From Odontocerum albicorne (lineage: Eukaryota > Arthropoda > Insecta > Trichoptera > Odontoceridae): DNA of 64,000 nt. A program made the position numbers and the translations under genes. The notes beneath the pieces are model-generated. The model was not told where the DNA came from and made no database searches. It saw only the letters and a program-made list of their open reading frames with translations. The stretch is from contig OX463847.1 of assembly GCA_949825065.1 (NCBI GenBank), forward strand, positions 39,962,831 to 40,026,830. The letters run 5' to 3'. The first letter of the stretch is position 1. Each line of letters starts with the position of its first letter. This document shows positions 33,466 to 44,564 of this stretch, one piece after another.

Positions 33466-33545
33466 GCAGTATTGGAACTAAGGGTTTTATCAACCATGAT
33501 TGTGTGTTTGCGGAAGTGCAACATCTTGCACACAATCAATGCATG
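33466..33545 (+). repeat. Short dispersed repeat shared with 63.69-63.78 kb
   Basis: TGCAGTATTGGA and GATTGTGTGTTTGCGGAAGT followed by CAACATCTTGCACA align with TGCAGTATTTGGA and GATTGTGAGTTTGCTGAAGT followed by GGAACAGTTTGCACA. Origin unknown. Confidence 0.5.
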
Positions 33546-33776
33546 CACTTCGGCGTCTTCGATCTACAGAATGGTTGATAATCATACTAAATTATGAGGT
33601 ATAGACTAACGTATCCTTGAAGGGTACGCAAAGAAATCTACAAGACGAATTCCATTGTCAAAACGGTAAGACGTTTTATTTCCATCCTGAGTGAGAGATT
33701 AGATTCCTCTTTTTTTATGAAGGAATAAAGTATTAATCAACTTTTACTTTTGGAATTGGAATTGTATTTCTATGGA

Positions 33777-33890
33777 TGTACGAGTAGAAGAGATCAAAGA
33801 TACGAATAGAAGAGGGGAAAGATACGAGTAGAAGAGGTTAAAGATACGAGTAGAAGAGGTTAAATACACGAGTAGAAGAGGTGAAACTCT
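33777..33890. repeat. 22-bp tandem repeat, about 5 units
   Basis: The unit is AGATACGAGTAGAAGAGGTT plus AA, with variants. It contains the octamer TACGAGTA that is also scattered elsewhere in the window. Confidence 0.88.
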
Positions 33891-33944
33891 GGAGCTCTTT
33901 CCTAATAATACTTTGTTTTCCTTTCTTATCGTTAAACGAATTCC

Positions 33945-34270
33945 TTTTTTCTTGTCCTATTAATATTCAAAGATAAGTCATATTTATCTTCTCCTTCGAT
34001 TAATATTCCGAGATAAGTCATATTTTTCTTGTCCTATTAATGTTCAGGGATAAGTCATATTTATCTTGTCCTTCCATAAATATTCCGAGATAAGTCATAT
34101 TTTACTTGTCCTATTAATATTCAGAGATAAGTCATATTTATCTTGTCCTATTAATATCCAGAAAAAAAATCATATTTTTCTGGTCCTTCTATTAATATTC
34201 AGAGATAAGTCGTATTTTTTTGTCGTATTAATATTCAGAGATAAGTCATATTTTTACTTGAATTTACATA
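33945..34270. repeat. About 38-bp tandem repeat, about 8 imperfect units
   Basis: The unit is TTCTTGTCCTATTAATATTC plus AGAGATAAGTCATATTTA, with substitutions and indels in every copy. The 83-codon frame at 34066-34317 is a by-product. Confidence 0.9.
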
Positions 34271-34809
34271 AATACGAGTATATTCTTTTATTTTTTGCAA
34301 AATATGTTACGAATTAGCACTATTTTACTTTGTCCAAAATAAGCTAGTTGGTTGTTACAAATTGTAGTATAGCAATAAACTTATAAATTTTTACTCTCTA
34401 TAACCATATACACATATATAAAATGATAAATAAAGTTAAAATTAACTTTTCGAGTGCAACGGCAAGTCACAGTTTTGAGTACTTCATTCCTTAAATATAT
34501 TAAAAATGGAAGCAGCAGAAAACTTAGCAAAAAGGTCATATAAGAACACATATAGTATGTACACACATCAACTTTATCACACTTTCCAAAAATAAAATAA
34601 CACATACTATATAAATTATTTCATATATCCTACATTTTATACATCTTTTAGATTCCATAAAATGGCGTGATTTGAAAAGCGGTATCCGTTTTATCGCTTG
34701 CCAGCGGAATGGTTAAATGGCAGACCATTGGGAATTACGAAATGACGTGATAACAAATTTGAATAACAAGATTTAAAAAAAATATTTTCGAAAAAAAAAA
34801 CTAAATAAA
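34271..34809. other. No recognisable feature
   Basis: AT-rich spacer. Confidence 0.6.
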
Positions 34810-35357
34810 ACTGCACATGCCAACACGCTGTTTCTCGCCTTCCTGAGCTAGGCAAAGAAGACAGAGTGCCAGACTTTCGTATCTCGACACATGTATCGTC
34901 TCGTCAACATTCACACACCTTCTCATACGGCTTCTAATATTTCTCTTAACATACTTCTTACTTTTCATTGATTCAAAGTATCATTCACTTGATCCAACCA
35001 TACTTTCCTAGGTGTTCCTTTACCACGTTTTCTCACAGTGCTCTTCTTCATCTTACTCAACACAGCCTTAAGTTCACATTCATCCGTAATCACTACATTT
35101 CATATTCTGTCATGCATTGTTATCCGATGTTTTCTTTAGATTTATAGAAATATACATTATTTCGACAGACAGAAAATATATCCATATTTTTTTTCCATGT
35201 ACTCATCTTTCGCTATCACCATTTCATACATCTCGTTATGCACAATCTTCTATAGTTCATACTTCTTACTTTACCCCCTTTCAAAATCTGGTCGTTTTAA
35301 TCCATCCACATTTTTGTCAGTGTATCTCTTTCATACACACCTTGCACTTCTGACTTA
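34810..35357 (-). pseudogene. LINE 3' end, YGSETW-type tail, copy f
   Basis: The minus strand ends with a diverged terminus (plus-strand image ACACGCTGTTTCTCGCCTTC at about 34831), then ACAGAGTGCCAGACTTTCGT, and upstream GTGGTAAAGGAA-type sequence coding for an RGRPRK-like stretch (about 35015-35035). Further upstream the similarity fades. The region is interrupted by the small transposon at 35360-35679. Confidence 0.6.
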
Positions 35358-35359
35358 TA

Positions 35360-35679
35360 CAGGGTGGCGTAGAGGAAACAGATGTTTTTTTAAATGGCTA
35401 GTATTTTGCAAACAAACCCCGCACGATACAGAAACTGAAAGTTTCTATTCGTGAAGAAATCGAAGGAATACCAGAAGAAATGTTTGTGAGAGTGATGCGT
35501 AACTTTCAAGAGAGGCTGCAGATATGTGACAGCGAAGAACGGCAACACTTGCCTGACATTATTTTTCACAATTAATTTAAAGGTGCAATATTATTACTTC
35601 ATTTACCTGCATTAATCAAAAAAATTATCTTAAACGTTAAAATTAAATGAAAAACACGCGTTTCCTCTGCGCCATCCGG
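35360..35679 (+). mobile_element. Short TA-site DNA transposon with residual transposase tail
   Basis: A 320-bp element between TA at 35358-35359 and TA at 35680-35681. The ends are CAGGGTGGCGTAGAGGAAAC and, inverted from the right, CCGGATGGCGCAGAGGAAAC, 17 of 20 identical. Between them one plus-strand frame (about 35408-35574) reads ANKPRTIQKLKVSIREEIEG, IPEEMFVRVMRNFQERLQIC and HLPDIIFHN with a stop. This is the C-terminal end of a Tc1/mariner-superfamily transposase, of the type also fossilised at 28.8-29.1 kb. The rest of the enzyme is deleted. Confidence 0.88.
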
Positions 35680-35681
35680 TA

Positions 35682-35879
35682 TAATCACTTTCTTGTTCTT
35701 TCGTTATTTATTCTCTTAATATCTCCAAACCATATTTATGATTATTTCTTCATCTTCTGATGTCTACATTCCACCTTTCTTATACATTCAAATTCACATT
35801 TTTTTTTTCATAATACGAATAATTGGAAATTCTTTATTATAGAAAAAAAAATCAATTTCTTACTTTTTCCACCCTCATA
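35682..35879. other. No recognisable feature
   Basis: Spacer, possibly the continuation of the LINE interrupted by the preceding element. Confidence 0.4.
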
Positions 35880-36842
35880 TACTAGGTAAGTCCAGAAAGT
35901 AAGTGTACTGAATTTTTGTAGGTTACAATTTTTTTTATTTAAACAAAAAAATTATGTGGTTACCGTAGTACATATGTAAGCTATTTTTCGACATAGTCGC
36001 CATTCCTCTCAATGCAGGTGGTGAAGCGGGGTATCAACTTTTTGATGCGTTCCTCGAAGTAGTTTCCCGCCAACCCCTCCGTCCACTTCTCCACCTCCTC
36101 CTTTACCTCCTCGTCGGATGAAAACCTTTTTCCACCCATGTGCAGCTTCAGGGAGGTAAAGAGATAGTAATCTGAAGGTGCTAGGCCAGGGGAATGCGCG
36201 GGATGGTTCAGGACATCCCATTTAAACGAGGCGAGCAGTTCCTTCGTGGCGTTGGCCGTGTGTGGTCTGGCATTGTCGTGCAGCAGGCAGACTCCCTTTG
36301 TCAGCATGCCTCTTCTCTTGTTCTGAATCGCCCTCCGCATTTTTTTTAGGGTCTCACAGTATCTTGCAGAGTTGATGGTCTCCCCTTGAGGCATATATTC
36401 AATTAAAATTATGCCTTGACAGTCCCAAAACACGGATGCCATGATTTTCTTGGCCGAAATTGTGGTTTTGAACTTTTTGGCGGAGGGTGAAGAGGTGTGA
36501 CGTGACCGTTTTTAAACTCGCGACACCACTTGTACACACTCGTACGATTTATAGTTTTATCACTATATGCAGTTTTCACCTCATTATAAACCTCAACCGG
36601 AGGGTTTCCCTTCCAAACGAGATAACGGATGACGCCCCGTATTTCACACTTGGCGGGAGATTGGATTTACATTTTTCACGAAACGTGTTGTCGCGTCGAC
36701 ACTTCTCAACGTACTGACCTCGAACCGGTCTCGTTATGGAGGTGAAGGGTCAGGCTACACGGAAGTGTAGCCAACATGTCGAAAATATAATCCATCCGGT
36801 CGTGAGGGCCTCAGTACACTTACTTTCTGGATACGTCTCGTA
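35880..36842 (-). mobile_element. mariner element, internally deleted, copy 3
   Basis: A 963-bp element between TA at 35880-35881 and 36841-36842. The ends are mutated CTAGGTAAGTCCAGAAAGTA at the left and GGATACGTCTCG at the right. It shares the exact deletion junction of copy 1 (helix-turn-helix segment ending KNGH joined to the PSAKKF linker region), so copies 1 and 3 descend from the same deleted ancestor. Confidence 0.93.
35981..36496 (-). pseudogene. Mariner transposase catalytic C-terminal half (copy 3), open
   Basis: The best preserved transposase piece of the window. On the minus strand the frame begins after a stop near 36506 with RHTSSPSAKKFKTTISAKK, then SVFWDCQGIILIEYMPQG, LLHDNARPHTANATKELLAS, LAPSDYYLFTSLKLHMGGK and the C-terminus RFTTCIERNGDYVEK, stop at 35981-35983. 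The second and third catalytic Asp are 34 residues apart (D34D). The part with the first Asp (TGDETW) is deleted. Helix-turn-helix coding upstream (about 36500-36650) is out of frame with this half. It is open but cannot transpose; it might still bind no DNA because its N-terminus is not joined. Confidence 0.9.
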
Positions 36843-37317
36843 CATTAAGAATGAACTATGTTTCCATTAATTTGATTATTTTTTTGACCACTCTTTTATG
36901 TAAAGTACAATCGGGAGTTACTTACACTCCACTTTTGATGACCTCCTTGACCTACTTGATAAGATGCATAACTTGGTTTCCGAAAAAAAAGGAAAAAAGG
37001 GGTCCAAGTCTGCAAAAAAATAATATAATACGTGGTTAAACATCAAACCAACTAGGATGATTTCCGTGGCCTAGGTAGATAGGTACCTGTCTTCCAACTA
37101 GGGAGCTGTTAGTGACCAATTTTTCTAAAAAAAGTTTTTGTCCTTTTTTCACTTAAAGCCACATTAACATATTTTGGTTGGTCAGAATAGATTGCTACCA
37201 AACATCATACTCACCAGAGTGTACGGTATACAACGAAAGTGTAATAGAATAGAGCTAGACGAGTGCAATTGTTTTTGACTCTTCCCATGCGGGGTAGCAT
37301 TGCCAACATTAGATAAT
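36843..37317. other. No recognisable feature
   Basis: Spacer. GTGGCCTAGGTAGATAGGTACC near 37060 is weakly tRNA A-box-like. Confidence 0.5.
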
Positions 37318-37785
37318 ACAAAAAAAAATCCTCAGATATCTATGGTACAGAACAAAGGGCGATTATCCAAAATATGCTCACCATGCCGAACTTCTCACGG
37401 TGTGTAACTATAGAAGCCTTGAAACAAGAAGGCAAGAATCCATTGCGATATTCCTAATAAAGGTTTTCCAAGGTTCATTTAACTGTCCCGCGATTCTAGA
37501 AGCACTAAGTTTATATGTACCCAATAAATATAGCCGTGCAAGGAATCACACCCTCTGTTCTACATACCAACTTATAGGACGAATATCATGGCTAAACACT
37601 CCGTCACGCGTGGTATAGAGATACTGAACCAACTGAATGACACGGTTGATATATTCTCGGTACCGTCTAGCAGTATGAGAAGAATCCTGGCTGATATTAT
37701 TCCTAACGAATAAGCTAACGCTAGAAGCAGACCCTCTTTGTGTAACAGGAGAAATCCGTGCAAAGTGGATAAAAAAAAATAAAAA
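37318..37785 (+). pseudogene. Non-LTR retrotransposon 3' end with poly(A), second copy
   Basis: The plus strand reads SPCRTSHGVCNYRSLETRRQ, then AIFLIKVFQGSFNCPAILEA, LYVPNKYSRARNH, a frameshift, RTNIMAKHSVTRGIEILNQL and ILADIIPNE with a TAA at 37711. About 60 bp of 3' UTR and an A-rich tail at 37769-37786 follow. It is collinear and highly similar to 2.0-1.5 kb in inverse orientation; the 5' truncation is near 37318. Confidence 0.87.
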
Positions 37786-38839
37786 AGATGACGACCATCG
37801 AGTTTTATGCCAACTTAAGCGATTCTTAACCCGAAGGTTGAAGATCATTTTATCTCTCAGCCACGCTCTTCAGTATCTCTGAATCACCAATTATGATTTT
37901 TTGAAGGGTGCCATATGAGTGAAAGAATGTCATGAATTAAATAGCATTCAGCAATTTATTCTAACTAGACAGAAATTAACAGTTTTTACAAGTAGCTTAA
38001 GTAGAAAGAGTTAACAAAGTTTAAATTTAACTCACAAATAAAAAAAAAAAAAAATTTAAATCAGGTCAAACTCTATAGAATTTAATCTCAACCTACATCT
38101 TTTATACAAAACTAAAAATATTTTTCATCAAATAAAAAAAAATAAAAAAAACTTTCCATCATATATCCTGAAATAATACTATCTCTGTTTGTAGAAATGT
38201 TCCTGAGATGTTCTTTATTTTCCTAAATAATTAGACATTTTCTCATAATATCTGATTTTCAGGATTTCTCTGAAAGAGTCGGATATCACAGAAGACGCTA
38301 TAAATAATACCTTTCTATTGTATTCTGTCTCACATCGATCGTTTCAGGAGATATCAATGTACTCGTATATAAAGGATGATGTTAAAATCCTTCAAATACC
38401 TTAAAAATTGTTTCGTTTCTCATTTTATTTTTTTGTGAATTGTTACCAACTTTTTGATGATTTGACATATTTCCATTTTCTAAATCGAATTTTTTTCCCG
38501 TTAAGGTGTCTTTTTGCAGCAATACATCGAATATGTAAAAAGAAACTCCACGATTTTTGTGATTACTTTCTGAAAGTTATCCCACTAGGTTTTTATATAC
38601 TTCTTGGGAAACGTATATCAATATGAGGGCGTATACTGATAACTAACAACTAATTAATTGATGTTATTATTAGACAAAAAATATGCATCATCACTAAATA
38701 ACGTGGTTGCCGATTAGTTGAATGTTTACCGCAATAAAGGAATAGTCTTATTACAATACTTTCCTCTCGATTTTAAGTGTATTTTAGATAATTGCTTTTT
38801 TCTTGAATTCTTAATAATAATTGAACAGAAGAAGGATTA
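37786..38839. other. No recognisable feature
   Basis: AT-rich sequence. The frame at 38408-38626 has no motif. Confidence 0.55.
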
Positions 38840-41520
38840 AAGTAAGATTAATGCTACAGAGATGCGTGCACTAAGAACATTATAGGAGTGTCAGTGTGGA
38901 ACAAGGGTGGAATGAAAAAAGTAAGATTAATGCTGCAGAGGTGCGTTCACTAAGAACATTATAGGAGTGTCAGTATGGAACAAAGGTGGAATGAAAAAAG
39001 TAAGCTTAATACTGCAGAGATGCGTTCACTAAGAACATTATAGGAGTGTCAGTGTGGAACAAGGGTGGCATGAAAAAAGTAAGAATAATACTGCAGAGAT
39101 GCGTTCACTAAGAACATTATAGGAGTGTCAGTGTGGAACAAGGGTGGAATGAAAAAGTAAGATTAATACTGCAGAGATGCGTTCTCTAAGAACATTATAG
39201 GAGTGTCAGTGTGGAACAAGGGTGGAATGAAAAAAGTAAGATTAATGCTGCAGATATATGTTCACTAAGAACATTATAGAGGTGTCAGTCTGGAATAAGG
39301 GTGGAATGAAAAAAGTAAGATTAATGCTGCAGAGATGCGTTCATTAAGAACATTATAGGCGTGTCAGTGTGGAACAAGGGTGAAATGAAAAAAGTAATAT
39401 TAATACTGCAGAGATGCGTTCACTAAGAACATTATAGGAGTGTCAGTGTGGAACAAGGGTGGAATGAAAAAAGTAAGATTAATGCTGCAGAGGTGCGTTC
39501 ACTAAGAACATTATAGGAGTGTCAGTATGGAACAAAGGTGGAATGAAAAAAGTAAGCTTAATACTGCAGAGATGCGTTCACTAAGAACATTATAGAAGTG
39601 TCAGTGTGGAACAAGGGTGGCATGAAAAAAGTAAGAATAATACTGCAGAGATGCGTTCACTAAGAACATTATAGGAGTGTCAGTGTGGAACAAGGGTGGA
39701 ATGAAAAAGTAAGATTAATACTGCAGAGATGCGTTCTCTAAGAACATTATAGGAGTGTCAGTGTGGAACAAGGGTGGAATGAAAAAAGTAAGATTAATGC
39801 TGCAGATATATGTTCACTAAGAACATTATAGAGGTGTCAGTCTGGAATAAGGGTGGAATGAAAAAAATAAGATTAATGCTGCAGAGATGCGTTCACTAAG
39901 AACATTATAGGAGTGTCAGTGTGGAACAAGGGTGGAATGAAAAAAGTAAGCTTAATACTGCAGAGATGCGTTCACTAAGAACATTATAGGAGTGTCAGTG
40001 TGGAACAAGGGTGGAATGAAAAAAGTAAGAATAATACTGCAGAGATGCGTTCACTAAGAACATTATAGGAGTGTCAGTGTGGAACAAGGGTGGAATGAAA
40101 AAGTAAGATTAATACTGCAGAGATGCGTTCTCTAAGAACATTATAGGAGTGTCAGTGTGGAACAAGGGTGGAATGAAAAAAGTAAGATTAATGCTGCAGA
40201 TATATGTTCACTAAGAACATTATAGAGGTGTCAGTCTGGAATAAGGGTGGAATGAAAAAAATAAGATTAAAGCTGCAGAGATGCGTTCACTAAGAACATT
40301 ATAGGAGTGTCAGTGTGGAACAAGGGTGGAATAAAAAAAGTAAGATTAATGCTGCAGAGATGCGTTCACTAAGAACATTATAGGAGTGTCAGTATGGAAC
40401 AAGGGTGGAATGAAAAAAGTAAGCTTAATACTGCAGAGATGCGTTCACTTAGAACATTATAGGAGTGTCAGTGTGGAACAAGGGTGGAATGAAAAAAGTA
40501 AGAATAATACTGCAGAGATGCGTTCACTAAGAACATTATAGGAGTGTCAGTGTGGAACAAGGGTGGAATGAAAAAAGTAAGATTAATGCTGCAGAGATGC
40601 GTTCACTAAGAACATTATAGGAGTGTCAGTGTGGAACAAGGGTGGAATGAAAAAAGTAAGATTAATGCTGCAGAGATGCGTTCACTAAGAACATTATAGG
40701 AGTGTCAGTGTGGAACAAGGGTGGAATGAAAAAAGTAAGATTAATGCTGCAGATATGTGTTCACTAAGAATATTATAGAGGTGTCAGTCTGGAATAAGGG
40801 TGGAATGAAAAAAGTAAGATTAATGCTGCAGAGATGCGTTCATTAAGAACATTATAGGCGTGTCAGTGTGGAACAAGGGTGAAATGAAAAAAGTAATATT
40901 AATACTGCAGAGATGCGTTCACTAAGAACATTATAGGAGTGTCAGTGTGGAACAAGGGTGGAATGAAAAAAGTAAGCTTAATACTGCAGATATGCGTTCA
41001 CTAAGAACATTATAGGAGTGTCAGTGTAGAGCAAGGGTGGAATGAAAAAAGTAAGAATAATACTGCAGAGATGCGTTCACTAAGAACATTATAGGAGTGT
41101 CAGTGTGGAACAAGGGTGGAATGAAAAAGTAAGATTAATACTGCAGAGATGCGTTCTCTAAGAACATTATAGGAGTGTCAGTGTGGAACAAGGGTGGAAT
41201 GAAAAAAGTAAGATTAATGCTGCAGATATATGTTCACTAAGAACATTATAGAGGTGTCAGTCTGGAATAAGGGTGGAATGAAAAAAATAAGATTAATGCT
41301 GCAGAGATGCGTTCACTTAGAACATTATAGGAGTGTCAGTGTGGAACAAGGGTGGAATAAAAAAAGTAAGATTAATGCTGCAGAGATGCGTTCACTAAGA
41401 ACATTATAGGAGTGTGAGTGTGGAACAAGGGTGGAACGAAAAAAGTAAGATTAATGCTGCAGAGATGTGTTCACTAAGAACATTATAGGGGTGTCAGTAT
41501 GGAACAAGGATGGAATGAAA
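38840..41520 (+). repeat. 79-bp satellite, about 34 units, derived from a LINE tail
   Basis: The unit is GTAAGATTAATGCTGCAGAG, ATGCGTTCACTAAGAACATT, ATAGGAGTGTCAGTGTGGAA, CAAGGGTGGAATGAAAAAA, 79 bp (spacing checked at 40577 and 40656). Read in one frame a unit resembles LNAAEMRSLRT... of the LINE tail, and the single-copy equivalent is at 18355-18440. Variant units (GATATATGTTC with TCTGGAATAAGG; GTTCTCTAAG; AATAATACTG) recur at 5-7 unit intervals (near 39247, 39803, 40195, 41222), showing higher-order duplication. Because 79 is not divisible by 3, the array cannot encode a repeated protein. Confidence 0.95.
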
Positions 41521-41870
41521 AAAAAACCAGATATTTTTGCATAGATAAAATGGATATTCTAAGTAATATGAAGAAATGAGATTTAACATGGTTTGGAAAT
41601 GTGGAGAAAATAAATGACTAACCGAGAAGGAAAGTCTGAAATATAAGGTGTGCGTATAAGAGCCCGAGAAAAACATGACTGGATCAAATAAATCAGATTT
41701 GAAAGAAAGCAAAGTGAGAAGTAAGAATAATAGAAGATTGTTCATGACGAGATGTGTGAATTTGGAAGAGGCGAATCTTGTGTGATTGGATAGAAAATTT
41801 GGAGATCTGTTCTTTCTGCTTATCCAGCAAAGAACACGGCGTGATGATACTTATGTATAATTTTTAAGTT
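41521..41870 (+). pseudogene. LINE 3' end, YGSETW-type tail, copy g (flank of the satellite)
   Basis: Directly after the last satellite unit the LINE sequence continues as in copy c: TTTGCATAGATAAAATGGAT, AACATGGTTTGGAAATGTGG (WFGHVE-like), AATAAATGACTAACCGAGAA, GCCCGAGAAAAACATGACTG, and finally GAAAATTTGGAGATCTGTTC with the terminus ATCCAGCAAAGAACACGGCGTGATGATA. This continuity shows that the satellite unit sits in its original LINE context. Confidence 0.85.
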
Positions 41871-42232
41871 TTTACTTAATTCCCGTCGGTATATGTATCA
41901 TAGTTTCGCTGGTGTATTTTTTTATATGACTTGTGTCGCAGTGCACACCCTTGAACACTTATTGGAATAACGTATATATTTAATGTTATATTTTATTATT
42001 ATTTAAATAATATTGCTTCATTCAAGCTTTCGTGTTTTTTTTTTTTTTTGAGGAATCAATATTGAAAAAGGCAGGTTTTCGGGAAGAACCAACATTAGAG
42101 CAGAGGAAAAATTAAATTTCGTTAAGAGGTAAGGAATATATTGTCACGCCTTTTTGCTATATTTAAGAAACAATATTAAGATGTACACATTTCAATACAT
42201 AAATCAGTTATAACACATTACCATCATATGAG
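41871..42232. other. No recognisable feature
   Basis: AT-rich spacer with a T-run at 42037-42050. Confidence 0.6.
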
Positions 42233-43128
42233 GTGTGACACTCCCGTTCAGCTCCGCCGGCTTCTTAAAGAGGCAAGTACTTTTTAGATCTCAGGGGTTT
42301 GTTGGGTTCCCTTAACTCTGAATAACTCTTTCTTAACTCTCAATTGGACAAGGTGACACAATTAAACAAAGTACAATTTTAAAACAAAACAGTTTATTAT
42401 TTTATGGAAAAAGAAAAAAGAAAAAAAAAATATAAAAAAACCTCGAACGAATGTCGAGAAAAAAAAAGTTTAAAGTTGGCTACAAAGACTGTGTTGTAAA
42501 AACAATTAGCAAGGGGGATTTCAATAACAATTTGAATTTAAGTTGCGCGATGGTTATACGTCCGGACGAAATCCAACATTAAAAATAAAAGGAATAATAT
42601 TCACCGAATTGTACGTCCTGAAGCTCTGTGATATTCGAGGAAAACAAGTCTGGCAGTCTTCCGTACAAACACCGTTTCTGGAGAGACGTCCTATCAGCGA
42701 AGTGTCTGGTAGCGAAGAGAGGCTGCTCGTAAAATTTCTGCTCTTTTATAGCCAGCGCGAGAAAGAGATGCTACATGATTTCCTTGTCACTTGAAAAAAA
42801 TACTATAGCCGCCTGTTAGACCCGAGATTATAAGGAAGGACAATTGACATCGGCATTTCTATACAATTCAGCAAAGCAATAGAAAAAAGGGTCCTAGTCT
42901 AGACAGTACTTTATTGCCCCATCTTGGGACGTATGGACCTTTTACGATAGCTTGCTTTTAAGTTGTCAGGTCCACCCAGCGACTTCCCAGAAAGACCGTA
43001 AATCTTATTGTCTCAGCCGATACCGTTGGCAGTGCAATATTCCATTTGTATAACCAAAACAAAGTAGATTTTATTATAGACCCTTTTTCCCAAACAAACA
43101 ATGACCATGGAATTCGTTACAATCCGGG
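42233..43128 (-). mobile_element. Possible solo LTR-like block
   Basis: Read on the minus strand, the block starts TGTAACGAATTCCATGGTCA, a typical kind of Ty3-like LTR start. It then has a clear TATA box, GGCTATAAAAGAGCAG (image at 42738-42753), in a locally GC-richer context. About 355 bp downstream is an AATAAA signal (image at about 42393-42398) followed by a GT/T-rich stretch, and the block ends near GGGAGTGTCACA. That order (promoter, then poly(A) signal) is LTR-like. There is no matching target duplication, second LTR, primer-binding site or gag-pol, so this is a tentative call. The 83-codon plus frame 42543-42794 runs across the promoter region and is not a gene. Confidence 0.3.
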
Positions 43129-43210
43129 ATGTAGTTTTACAACCCGAGCCGACCACCTAAGAGATCATGTCCCTTTTTACTGAGCTAATCTTACCAACAG
43201 TTTTAAAAAA
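43129..43210 (-). repeat. Possible tRNA-like stretch
   Basis: The minus strand reads GGTAAGATTAGCTCAGTAAA (A-box-like TTAGCTCAGT), then GGTCGGCTCGGGTTGTAAAAC, a poor B box. It is not a convincing tRNA; it could be a SINE head or chance. Confidence 0.25.
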
Positions 43211-43471
43211 ATATACTAAAATATTTTGTTCCAGTTACCAACCGAGAGCACGTGTTACATAAAACATGATATGTCGCGAATTTAATATCGGGGATGTGAA
43301 CTATGCAATTTATCAAATACAGTCCTAACAATATGTGGTATAAAAAATGATAAAAAAACGATGAGATTTTTTAACAGCCTGAAAACTTTTTGGACTGAGA
43401 AAAATGGGCCGTGAGGTTCTTTGTTTTTCTTAACTTCGTCGGTTGAAGAACTAAATGCAAAATTTTATGTA
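43211..43471. other. No recognisable feature
   Basis: Spacer ahead of the 33-bp array. Confidence 0.6.
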
Positions 43472-44359
43472 GATTCGAGATTTATCCTACTAGACAGTAA
43501 AAATGTTTAGAGATTTATCCTACAAGACAATAAAAAGCATAAGAGATTTATCTTAATAGACAATAAAATGGTTTAGATATTTATTCTAAGACAATAAAAA
43601 GGTTTAGAGATTTATCCTACTAGACAATAAAAAGGTTTAGAGATTTATCCTACTAGACAATAAAAAGGTTTAGAGGTTTATCCTAGTAGACAATAAAAAG
43701 GTTTAGAGATTTATCCTAATAGACAATAAAATGGTTAAGATATTTATTCTACGACAATAAAAAGGTTTAGAGATTTATCCTACTAGACAATAAAAAGGTT
43801 TAGAGATTTATCCTACTAAACAATAAAAAGGTTTAGAGATTTATCCTACTAAACAATAAAAAGGTTTAGAGATTTATCTTACTAGACAGTAAAAAGGTTT
43901 AGAGGTTTATCCTATTAGACAATAAAAAGGTTTAGATATTTATTCTACGACAGTAAAAAGGTTTAGAGATTTATCCTACTAGACAATAAAAAGATTTCGA
44001 GATTTATTCTACTAGACAATAAAAAGGTTTAGAGATTTTTCCTACTAGACAATAAAAATGCTTAGAGATTTATCCTACTAGACAATAAAAAGACTTCAAG
44101 ATTTATCCTACTAGACAATTAAAAGGTTTCGAGATTTATCCTACTAGACGATAAAAAGGTTTTGAAATTTATCCTTCAAGACAATAAAAAGATTTCGAGA
44201 TTTATTCTACTTGACAATAAAAAGGTTTAAAGATGTATCCTACGATTTATTCTACTCGACAATAAAAATGTTTAGAGATGTATCGGCGATAAAAAGGTTT
44301 AGAGATTTATCCTTCAAGACAATAAAAAGATTTCGAGATTTATCCTTCTAGACAATAAC
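43472..44359. repeat. 33-bp tandem repeat, about 27 imperfect units
   Basis: The unit is AGAGATTTATCCTACTAGAC plus AATAAAAAGGTTT, with frequent substitutions and a few short units (TATTTATTCTACGAC). Most units carry AATAAA on the plus strand. No frame crosses it. Confidence 0.95.
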
Positions 44360-44564
44360 ATAAGTCTATGGTCTTGCAAGCAGACCAGTTTTGTAACCAT
44401 TTCTGGTTTCTGATATTCAAATGAAATGCCCCAACAACTGTAGTCGATTTGTTCGGTTAACAAGACTTAAAAAAATCACATATATATCAAAGGGTGGGTA
44501 TAAGTAGTATATGAATATTTATAAAAGAAATTCTAAAGCCTTAAATATTTTATCATAATTATAA

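Noticed and set aside
42543..42794. An 83-codon plus-strand frame with balanced composition
   Set aside because: It lies across the TATA-containing, LTR-like promoter region on the other strand and has no protein motif.
43129..43210. A tRNA gene on the minus strand
   Set aside because: The A-box-like motif is good but the B box is poor and no cloverleaf can be drawn.
38840..44359. CRISPR-like regular repeats
   Set aside because: Units are contiguous, without unique spacers, and the context is eukaryotic; these are ordinary tandem arrays.
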